A DNA stretch of 64,000 nt from Paenibacillus taichungensis (GTDB lineage: Bacteria; Bacillota; Bacilli; Paenibacillales; Paenibacillaceae): NCBI RefSeq assembly GCF_013359905.1, contig NZ_JABMCC010000118.1, positions 744,001-808,000 of the forward strand, given 5' to 3'. The notes under the pieces are model-generated. The model worked only from the letters and a program-made list of their open reading frames with translations, searched no databases and was not told the DNA's origin. Position numbers and translations under genes: made by a program. Positions 17,701 through 27,800 of this stretch are shown here, piece by piece (position 1 is the stretch's first letter; every line of letters begins with the position of its first letter).

Positions 17701-18801
17701 TTCTTGCACGAGCCTTGCACGAGAGATTCGTTCGATGCGCGGCTCTTCCCCCAGAATGGAAGTACATACACCTACAGTCGCTTCAGCCATGCCGTACGCA
17801 GGAAACATCATGTCCCGACGATAACCGCAAGCTGCGAATTTCTGAACAAAGCGCTCAATTACTGCCGTGGATATAGGTTCCGCACCGTTCAGTGTCATAC
17901 GAAGTGAAGACAGATCAAGTGTTCCGAGTTTCGAATCCGGAATCTTCTGAACCATCCATTCAAAACCGAAATTGGTGCAGCAGAACCATTTCCCCTGATG
18001 CTCCGTAATTTTTCTCAAAAACAGATAAGGCGATCGTACAAAAGTATAGGGAGACATAACCATAATGTTAGCTCCGCTCAAGATAGGGGTGAGATGCTGT
18101 CCAAACATCCCCATGTCATGCGTATGAGGCAGCCAGGTAAACACGTTGTCTCCTTCTTCCGCCCCAAGAAATGTCTTGCAGGCAATGCTGTTCGCAATAA
18201 TATTGTGGTTCGTCAACTGAACCCCTTTGGGAATGCCTGTACTACCTGATGAGAATTGCAGAAATACAATATCATTGGGTGCTGTGGTACACGCCTTCGC
18301 CGGATTTCGGGATGCCTTGAGCTTGTTCACACTGATTAACGAAAGGCCTTCAAATACCGCATTGTTCGCGAGTTGACTATATTTCGGCATGTATGCTTCC
18401 TCAACGATCACAACCGGACGCTCCAGAACCTCCCAGACTTTCGTGAATTTGTCCAGACCGGCCGAGCCTGGTTCCCAAGCTGCAGGAGGACTCACAGGGG
18501 CGACAACAATGCCGCCCAGCATACAAGCCCAAAACGTACGGTAAAATTCCTGGGACTGATCTATTTCCAAAATAACGACCTGTTCTTGCCTGATGCCCTG
18601 ATCACGGAGGCCCTGCAGGTACAGGCGTGCCTGAATCAGCAATTCCGGATACGATTCAAACTGTTCGTCACCTGAAGAACTGATATACGTGATTCCCTTT
18701 TCGGGATGAACCGCTGCAATATATATTAGAAGCTCAGCCACAGTCGAATAATACTCCGGCACAATCAGTTCGGGCCCTCGTTGTATGGATTTACTGGACA
18801 T
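14737..18801 (-). CDS. Loading/elongation protein: fatty acyl-AMP ligase, ACP, ketosynthase, vestigial AT
   Basis: The 1,354-residue protein has three intact domains. A FAAL (about 5-580) has QFSSGSTGIPKGVQ and the FAAL-type LPHTHDMGMFG at 224-234. A carrier has its serine in LGGNSILS (Ser631). A ketosynthase (about 693-1115) has DTACSSF (Cys847), EAHGSGT and NIGHLFAASSG. After the KS comes a normal KS-AT linker (LLTFSAKTEQ), then only about 150 residues with no GHSxG elbow, and then the post-AT linker ending LPSHPFEPHVHW. The AT has thus been reduced to a stub. The FAAL should adenylate a free fatty acid and load it on the carrier; the KS would extend it once with a unit supplied by the discrete AT. 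The start at 18801 has GGAGGT 5 nt upstream and overlaps the NRPS gene by 11 nt. Confidence 0.93.
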   Translation of the reverse strand: MSSKSIQRGPELIVPEYYSTVAELLIYIAAVHPEKGITYISSSGDEQFESYPELLIQARLYLQGLRDQGIRQEQVVILEIDQSQEFYRTFWACMLGGIVVAPVSPPAAWEPGSAGLDKFTKVWEVLERPVVIVEEAYMPKYSQLANNAVFEGLSLISVNKLKASRNPAKACTTAPNDIVFLQFSSGSTGIPKGVQLTNHNIIANSIACKTFLGAEEGDNVFTWLPHTHDMGMFGQHLTPILSGANIMVMSPYTFVRSPYLFLRKITEHQGKWFCCTNFGFEWMVQKIPDSKLGTLDLSSLRMTLNGAEPISTAVIERFVQKFAACGYRRDMMFPAYGMAEATVGVCTSILGEEPRIERISRARLVQEGLAVPVNITESEPTDVIEFVHEGYPMTGIQIRIANEHGEVLDERVVGEIQIRGESVTSGYYHLPDVNREIYVDGWLRTGDLGFMAGGSLVVSGRIKDIVFIRGQNHYAHDLEEILYQNRSIPRGNLTVVGHFNNASQVEELLVFVKYKSVVPQFLEVRQDLIHRMRAELGIEITHVLPIKVIPKTTSGKVQRFMLRNEYESGAFDTDIKVIEELIFQNRQQQQFEGIASASLEQTVREAWAETLRLPLDQITTDVSFLALGGNSILSYQLLDKLSALIGRELGQELLVFCRTVREMVEYLQELPAETEPSEQAVRADNHLNVHRAIAITGLALRLPDADTPEQFWNNLVQGLDSVDRISADRAMRSKRLDWDDWIGELKQPDTFDHEFFEIPSEQATFMDPQHRKLLEVSYEALEDAGMLVDQEDKRNVGVYVGINPSTYFDLVVDYMNQSDGKEVHSHAMVGNMSNIAAASISHLYNFTGPALAIDTACSSFLVALTQAVTAIQEKRISGAVVGGATILASPHVHQLSRHAGICSSTKHTKVFDREADGSVIGEGAVVVYLEPLTEAVRANKHIYGLIRGTAVNNDGYSLGIMAPNPQGQYEVLRSAYRDANLNPSEISYIEAHGSGTRIGDPIEVNALLRLFQEKGYNNTTSIGLGSVKTNIGHLFAASSGASLAKVLLSMQHAELAPSLHMDKPNPALRLEQSPFHIVSEHRSWDVPEGKTRKAGISSFGLGGTNAHIVLEEWKASVRTEGPARGQLLTFSAKTEQALQKLIHNTKQFVSEHEDLHAEDLCFTRNRYRRHYRYRAAVMVRSTGEWNLEDIQFGFKSRNRAARVTIVVGNQAALDATYWTSVIETLTRFVPSIHEIRGIEAGEELVARLDHPQNSSSKPAKADIVITIAANPSDQTAGLADCTGKEQWIHLSNKDLLAVEEQLASLLGQLYVLGAALNWEQLHPDGSGQIVHLPSHPFEPHVHWVDVNQGTEVMI

Positions 18802-21800
18802 GCTGCACCTCCACTGCCTCATTATGAACTTTCACTTTCACATCGCTGCCGATCTGCTGGTGAATAAGCTGTTGTAAACGCTTGGTATCCAGCCCGGCTT
18901 GACAAGTCAAATGAACATACAGATACTCTTCGTCGTAATGAATGACCCATTCAAATTGAGCTAGAGCTGAAGAAAGGTCATGCTCGTCCGATGTTTCCAA
19001 CATCGGAACCGCCTCTCGACTGGAGATGAAGCCCTGATAATTGAACAGAATCAAATTCCGATGTTCCTGGTCTGCGGTCTTCCGGTATGCTGCTCCCAAG
19101 TGTTTCTGAATGACAGCATAGTCCGCTGAAACAGGAGCTTCTTGGGCAAGTGCCATAAAATTGATATGATGTCGTTTCACCCAATCCAGTTGTTTGATCA
19201 GGTCTTCCTGAGTAAAATCACGGCCTACAAGCACCGGGATCAGATCGAGGAATTCACCCACATGGTTGTAAAAGGACTGCTCGCCGTATTCCCTGCCGTA
19301 ATGCACCAGAGCAACGGGCAACTGGTTTACATCTAGATAGGTTGCAATAATGTCAGCAAAGGATCGGAAACTTGCCCACCAATCATCGACATTCTCTTTC
19401 CCGGCACGCGGTAATTCAACCATTATCGATGAAGATTGCGGACGTTCTGTTTCCTGGAGCTTGTTGGTGATGCTGCTGTTGCACTCTTCCCACAATCGGA
19501 GTGAAAATTGTTGTTCCAATTCATTCTCGTCCACCCCTGCCGGTCCATTAAACACCAACCGTACGTAGTCCTCATACTTCAGAACATTGTATGGGTGAAC
19601 AGTTTCGAACCCTTGCTGGATATTGAATGCCTCCAGCTCCAGCTGTTGTTTGATAATCTCCGCACTCATGCCATCAAACGCCAGATGATCAAAACTCCAG
19701 AAAAACTTGTGCTCCCTGTTTCCTGTACGCAGTATACACAGACGCCAAGGCAATTCATTCAGATTGTAAATCTGGTGCAGCAAGGTCTGTGCCAATCTAT
19801 GCTCCAATCGTTCCAGGGTAGCCTGAGCGTAATGACGTGTATCCAGATACGGTATCAATTGTTGCAGCATATCGGCGGCTAACGACAGATCACACTGATT
19901 CCAGTTCAATGTATCTGTCTCGTATATGATGCTGTGCAGCAGTTGATGCCGGGCTACCACCCTGAGGATCAATGCTTTGACCGCCTGTTCGTTCAAATCG
20001 CCTTCAAGTGTAGTTATAAATCCGCTTGCTCGTGAAGTTGCAGAAACATGTGCCTGTTGGATTGGAGAGAGTGGGAAACGATCAACGGTGGTCGTGCCCG
20101 CCATGAAGGATGAAACCTGATTACAGCTGTTTATTACATGCAGGACCAGGCTGTCCAGTTGATTCTCATGTAGTGGGATGTCCTGTGGAATGGTAATGGG
20201 GGACTGAATTTGCAGGCTTTCTTCGTACAAAACGGACGCTTGAGGACGGATCTGTACCAGATTGACAAGCCCTCGAACTGTCGGATATTGGAATAATTCG
20301 TTTACCTTGATGGCAATTCCTTCTTTTGACAAAATTTGAGTGAATGCAATCGCCTTCAGCGAGTGCCCCCCGCTCTGGAAGAAATGATCTTCCATGCCAA
20401 AAGCCGGATTTCCCAAAACCTGACGCATGGCGTCAAGAATAGTCCGCTCCACCCTTGTTCGGGGTGATTTCTCTTCGTTAAATACCGATGGAACTTCTTG
20501 CATCTCCGATAAGGCTTTTCGGTCCACTTTGCCATTTGCATTAATCGGCAGATGGTCCAAACGTTGAATCTGTGCCGGCACCATATATTCAGGCAGCCGT
20601 TGTTGAAGCTCTCTTCGAAGTTCCTCCGCATGAATTACAGTATGGGATTCACAGGTGTAATAGGCTGTGATATAGAGACTGCCCGACGCATCGGCAGCTG
20701 TCATGACATACGCATCCCGAACACCCGCAAGGCGTTCCATGCAGTTGGAAATCTCCGACAACTCAATGCGAAAACCTCTGATCTTGACTTGAAAATCAGC
20801 GCGTTCAATGAACATCAAACTGCCGTCCACCAAACGTTTGACAATGTCCCCTGTCTTGTACATCCGCTCTCCCTTTCGGAAAGGATCGTCCAGAAAGTGT
20901 TTGCTTGTAAGTTCCTGACGATTGAGATAACCGATTCCAACAGCGTCCCCACTGATATACAGTTCACCAGGAACGTTGGGTGGGACAGGTCTCAGACCAT
21001 CATCCAGAACATATAGTGCGGTATTCGATAATGGATATCCTATAGGCAAAGAACCTGAGTAAGGCTCCATTTGTTCAAGTAAATGGTAGGAGGCAAAAAA
21101 GGTTGCTTCCGTTGGTCCATATCCGTTCAACAATTTGCCCGGCCCCACTACTGCGAGAGCTTTGTTGGCATGACTCACTGATGCAGCCTCACCGCCAAAC
21201 ATAACTCTGCGCACATTTTTCAAACATTCTGCATCCCAATCCACCAACAGATTGAACAACGAGGTTGTGATGAAGAATACCGTTATTCGTTGTTGGCGAA
21301 TGACGTCAGCCAAGCTGGTCATATCCAGAGTGACCTCTTTTGAGATTAGTACAAGCGTTGCCCCATTTATTAATGAAGCGAAGATATCGAAAATGGAACC
21401 ATCAAATGCATAATTCGAGATTTGCAGAACGCGATCTTCAGGCACCACGGTCACAAAGTTGCTGGTTTTCATCACTTTGATCACATTGCGATGACTCATC
21501 ACCGTACCTTTTGGAGTTCCGGTTGATCCTGATGTATAGATGATATAAGCCGGGTCAAGAGCCGTAATCCCCATATCACCTGTATCGTTGCCTTCCATAT
21601 CGTTCTCAAGTTCTGTCATCGACGGCGAGATGAACCCTTCCAGTTCATCGGCAGGCACAATACAAGGTACCACCGACTGCCAGGTGACGGCATACTCTCT
21701 CTCCGTTAACAGAACGGATGCACCGCTATCCTTTAAAATAAATTCGATTCTCACAGGCGGCGAAGCAGGATCAATCGGGACATAGCTGCAGCCAGCTTTG

Positions 21801-24800
21801 AGTGTAGCAAGGATGCTGACCATTTGGATCGGTCCACGGTCCAGGATCAGAGCAATACTGGAGCCCGATTTCACACCTTCGCTCATCAATCTGGAACTCA
21901 GCCATTGGACTCGTTGATTCAAATCAGCATAACTCCATTCCGCGTCTTCCCAGACTAAAGCTGTTTGCTGACCGTTCAACCGAACCTGTTCTTCAAACAA
22001 CTGAGGAATGGTTGCATCTCGCGGATACTCAATGGCATTATCATTCACTCCATATATCAGCCACTCTTCCTCTTCCGGTAAAGTTAGGCTGATCTGACGA
22101 ATTCGTTCCACATCACTTGTAGTCATTTGGGACAAAATATACCGGAATTTATCCAGCATCAGCTGCATGGACTCTGCTCTGAACAGGTCCTTGCGATATT
22201 CCAGTTCCACCGTGTAGTACTGCTCATGTTCGGCCACTGTCCAGGTTTGATCAAACTTGGCCTCCACACTGCCCTCCATCCATGGTACAAATGTCAATTC
22301 ACCCACTTCAGGATCAGCCGTCCCCATGTTGATATAATTCAGCACGACATCAAAAAGCGGATTACGACTGGTGTCACCAAATAAACCGAGCTGTTCTACC
22401 AGCGCCTCGTACGGATATTGTTGATGTGCATAACAGGACAACAGCTTATCACGTACCCCTTGCACGTAATCCACGATGGACAGTTCTTCGTGCATGCTTG
22501 TACGAATGGCTAACATGTTAACAAACATTCCAACAACACTGTCCAGTTCGGGTTGTTCACGGCCCGCCACCGCTGTACCAACAACCAGATCGTCCTGGGC
22601 TGTGTACTTCCAGATCAATACGTTCAGCGTTGCCATGAACAGCATGTACGGTGTAATGCCATGTCGGGTACAGAATTCGTTGACCTGCCCGCTCAACAAC
22701 TCATCCAGTGCTATTGAAAGTCTGTCTCCCCTGTAAGATGTAGCCTCATGTCTCGGGTAATCGGTAAGCAATTCGAGTGGTGTCGGGATATCCGTAAATT
22801 GCTGCTTCCAGAATTCTGCATCTTCAGCTGATACACCATGCAGCGTACGCTCATGAAGCCATTCCGCATAATCCTTATATTGGATATGAAGTGGTTCCAG
22901 AGCCTCTCCCTGGTACATGCGAGCAAATTCCTGCATCAGAATGGCAATAGAGCTCTGATCGGAAATAATGTGATGCATGTCGATAAACAAGATGTGCTCG
23001 CGGGTTGAAAGGCGAGCGAGTTTCACACGAATTAATGGTGCACAGGTCAGATTAAAGGGCTGAACCCAATGCTGCACATGCTCTATCGCCATGCTCTCCG
23101 ATTCCAGCACTTCCACGACCTTTGGAACCTGATCCTCCACGATCTGAAAAAGCTCACCATCAACCATTTCAAACCGGGTGCGGAACGATTCATGCCGCTG
23201 AATCAGAGCATCCATTATCGTCTGGAACTGAGCAATGTCCAACTCGCCATTAATTCTGTAAAAGCTCGCCAGATTATACGCCGTACTCTCCCCGTTCATC
23301 CACTCATGCATCACGTACATTCTTCGCTGAGCAGAAGTCGTCTTGTACCTATCCTTCTGCTTCACAGGCGGAATGGAATTCATTGATCCGTAGTTGCTTG
23401 CAGATTGATGCTCACTAATCCATTGCACCATCTGGGCAAAACCAGAATGTTCAAATACATCGTCCAATCCTGAATGCAGTCCAAAAACTTCCTTTATGCG
23501 TGACACTAGAGATATCGCCTTCAACGAGTGCCCCCCAAGCTGGAAGAAATCATCTTCGGGATCAACTGAATCGCAACCAAGCAATTCCTGCCATAACTGC
23601 AGCAAAGCAGCCTGTATCTCGTTCTCAGTCATCGAAAATCCTGCCGCTGCAGACAAAGAGGATTCTACAGCTTGTTCTGAACTTGCTGCCGCCTGCGGCA
23701 TACCTGCAAGTTGGTACAATGGAACATCATGTTTATGGGGAATCGGATCAAAGGAGTAGGTTGGCAAAGACATGATTCGTCCCCGATCCGTTCCGTATAA
23801 CTGTGCCCAATCCAGCTCAATGCCGGAGCACCAGCAGGAGCCAAGCATTTTAATGAAGTATACATCCGCCTCAAGTGAACCAGGACGATTCTCCAGTAGA
23901 GAAATGACATTTGATGTCGAGTACACGTTCTTGAAGCTTTGTATCTTATCCTGCTGCGGACTTACCGTGATCCAGAGCAGACTCCTGTCACCTGCACTCT
24001 CTGAAAAAGACTCTCGATTCTGTAAAGGAAATAGCATTTCCCTTGAACAAAGTGGTCGAATCCTGGACACAAGGTCTGCTGCATATTCATCTGTCAGTCT
24101 TCCTGCCAATCCATCTGACAAGGCGCCTTCCTGCCATGACCAGTCTTCCTTACCGTATAAAAGAGGAACGGCGTGTACTGGTTCAAGCGCACCACTGATG
24201 ACCAGGCCAACCAGTTCACCAACACCCTGTCCGCAAACAGCATCCGGTTGGATACCGAACTGCATGACCGTCCTGAACAGTGCGTACTGTACAACAAAGC
24301 AATGCATACGCTCTAGCCCGGAATCCGTTAACGGCCGTCCCATGCCCTGGCGAATCGCATACTGTTCCTTGGACTCAAAAAGGCTCAGTATCTCTTCAAA
24401 GTGCAGTTTGAACGCCTCCGAGGGCTGACTGCGATACACGGAAGCATACAGCTCCCGAATTTTGCGTGCTTCCCAATTTGCAGTTCCGTCGAGGTCGAAT
24501 ATCACTTTCGGCCTTCCCTCCGCTATGCTTGCTCGAGTCTCATAGTCGCCAGCCTGCCCCCTTGGCGGGATATAACCATCTACCGCAACCATCACCCTTC
24601 GGTGTTTGAACCTGCTTCGGCCCTTCTGCAAGGTCCATGCGGCATCGGACAACTGCTCCGGCATGGTATGGATGGCCTGCAAAACCGATTCATACGTTCG
24701 TTCCAGCGCTGTTTCGCTCTTGGCCGAGAATGGCAGCAGCTGCACGGACTGGTAATTGACATGTCTTTCCTGAACAGGTGGCTGCTCCAGGATCACATGA

Positions 24801-27800
24801 GCATTCGTCCCGCCGATTCCAAACGAACTGACTCCCGCACGCAGAACCTGCGCCGGATTGCTGAAAGGCTGCGCTTCCGTATTAATATAGAAAGGACTGT
24901 GTTCCAAGTTCAGCATCGGATTGGTTCGCTGCATGTGAATTTGGGGTGGAGCGACCCGGTGGTACAGCGTCAACACGGTTTTAATAAAACCCGCTACACC
25001 TGCTGCCGCATCCAGATGCCCGATATTGGCTTTGACAGAACCCAAAGCACAATAATTTTGATCTGCCGTTCCCCATGACTGCCGGAGCGCTTCAATCTCA
25101 ATCGGATCACCCAATTTGGTGCCTGTTCCGTGCGCTTCGAGATAGGAAATCTCACTCGGAGCAATGCCCGAACGTTGAAGTGCCGCCTCAATCACTTTAA
25201 CCTGTCCGGCAACACTTGGTGCCGTATATCCAATTTTGTCCAGACCGTCATTGTTAATGGCCGAGCCTTTAATCACGCCGTAGATATGATCTCCGTCCCT
25301 GAGCGCTTTACTGAGCGATTTAAGCACAACCATTCCGCATCCGTTGCCTGACACGGTACCCGATGCTTGTTCATCGAACGGTCTGCAATGTCCGTCCTTG
25401 GAATAAATCATGCCTTCATGCCAGAGATAGCCTTCTCTGAGCGGATAGGAGATGGAGACCCCTCCAGCAAGTGCTACATCGCATTCTCCCCGGATCAGTG
25501 ATTCTGCTGCCTGATGGATGGCGACGAGAGAAGTCGAACATGCGGTCTGTACCGCCATGCTGGGCCCTGTGAGATTTAATTTGTGAGATACCCGGGTTGT
25601 AATATAATCTTTCTCATTCAGCGTCATGGCTTCAAAAGCTTGCAGCAGATTGCCCGAGCGACCGAGAAACTGTACCATCCATGGCAAACTCAGCCCGCTG
25701 CCTGCAAACAAACCTATGGAACCTTCATAGCTATACGGATCACATCCGGCATGCTCAAGCGCCTCCCAGGAACACTGATGCAGCAAACGAATTTGCGGGT
25801 CCATAATATTGGATTCCTGCTGCGGATATTCAAAAAATTCGGAATCGAAGAATTCGGTATCCTGCAATGCCCCCTTGGCTCTGACATAATCCGGATGTTC
25901 AAAACTATCAGGCCGGACGCCTGCATCCGTCAGGTCCTTCTCTGTCAGACGGGTGATGCCCTCCTTGCCTTCCATTAAATTTGCCCAGAATTCATCAATA
26001 CTTCTCGAACCAGGGAAGTGTCCGGCCATACCGATGACAGCAATATCTGACGAAGCTGGCGTTACAGCGGCTTGCTTCGAAAGAACCGGGGGTTGCTGCT
26101 CGAAAGCTTCCTGCTCTCGTGACTCCAGCCTCGCTTGTTCCGTTTCTGCCTGGTTCAACTCGTAAGGTGCCGAACTGCTTGCCAATTTTACTTCCTCAAC
26201 TTGAGCTCCCATAGCAAGTTCATGAGCATGACTCATCCGGATCGATGGTGAAACGGGTGAGGCCACTTGCCCGGACATAAGATGTTCAACCAATGATGCG
26301 ATGGAGGAATGCTCGAACAGCTGCACCAGTGGAACACTTTGGTCCAGATACGTATTCAACCGGTTATTGATCAAAATCAGTCCCAGTGAATTGCCGCCAA
26401 TGTCAAAAAAGTGATCATTCACGCCAACGTGATCCACGTTGAGTACTTCCTTCCAAGCTCCCACAAGCATTTGCTGCAAAGCTGCTTTTGCCTGTTCCGC
26501 CCCCTGAAGAGATGCGCTGTATGCCGGGAGTGCACCAGCCATATGCTTCGCCTCTTCATCAGCCAGGTGCAGCGCGCTGCGGTTCAGTTTGCCGTTAGGC
26601 AGCACCGGCAGCTTGTCCAAACGAATCAAGCGGGACGGCATCATGTATTGCGGTAGACGCTCTCTTAGCCATGAACGAAGCATGGCATCCCCCTCATTGC
26701 CCATCAGGGCAACCTCAGGCTTCAGACTGTAAAACAGAATGATTTGCAGCTGGTGCGGCTCGTTTCCTTCGGTTTTGACCACAGCTTCCCTGATCAATTC
26801 ATGAGCCATCGCTGCCTGCTCAATTTCATTCATTTCAATTCGGTAACCACGAATCTTCACCTGCTGATCCAGCCGTCCCAACAACTGAATCTCTCTATCT
26901 GGCTGAATGCAGGCGAGATCACCTGTACGATACAAACGACCACCGAGTACATTGGAATTCGCGATAAATCGCGCTTCCGTCTCTGCTGGATTGTTGAGAT
27001 AGCCCCGAGATAACCCTTTACCTGCGATACACAGTTCACCATAACTTCCGTGCGGCAGCATGGCACCTTGCTCATCCACAATATAAACTTCTGTATTGGC
27101 AATCGGATTGCCGATGGTAATGCTGTCCGGGTCATGCAGTTCCTTCGTTGTTGACCAGATGGTTGTTTCCGTTGGGCCATACATATTAAAAACTCTTGCC
27201 GAACTGAGTCGCTTCAGATCAGACAGCAGTCCCGCGGGAACCCGTTCACCTCCGGTAAGAATACACTTCAGATTGCCCAGTCCTTTGGCAAAATCGGTAT
27301 TTTCAACAAATGCTTTGATACGCGACACTGTACTGAGAATATGTGTAACGCCATGTTCGCGAATGCGGAGCGAAGCCAGAACAGGATCAAGCTGCTCCTG
27401 CTCATCGGCAAGATAAAGGGAATAGCCTGTGCATAAAGGCGTCCATACTTCAAATCCAAAGATATCGAAGGAAATGGTCGTTACACTGATTACGCGGTCG
27501 GTCTCCTCTGCAAAAATGCCTCTGCTCCGGATATCCTCGACAAAATTAACCATTGCTTCATGCGTAATCATGACCCCCTTGGGTCTGCCGGTCGATCCTG
27601 AAGTGAAGATGACACAGGAAAGGTCGGAAGGCAGGACATCCACATGGGGATTGAGGGATGAACGCACGTCAACGACCATTGGATCATAGATCATCCGTAC
27701 GCCGTCAAAAGCGACGGTATCCTCTTCCCCGGAAGTGCATAACACCAAGTTCATCCGGCTGTCTTCGATCATGTTCAAAATCCGCTGTTCCGGAAAAGCC

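Noticed and set aside
23810..24517. Sequencing frameshift as the cause of the degenerate AT
   Set aside because: The frame is continuous with normal KS2 and ACP2 on both sides, and the missing motifs are replaced in frame rather than lost by a shift.
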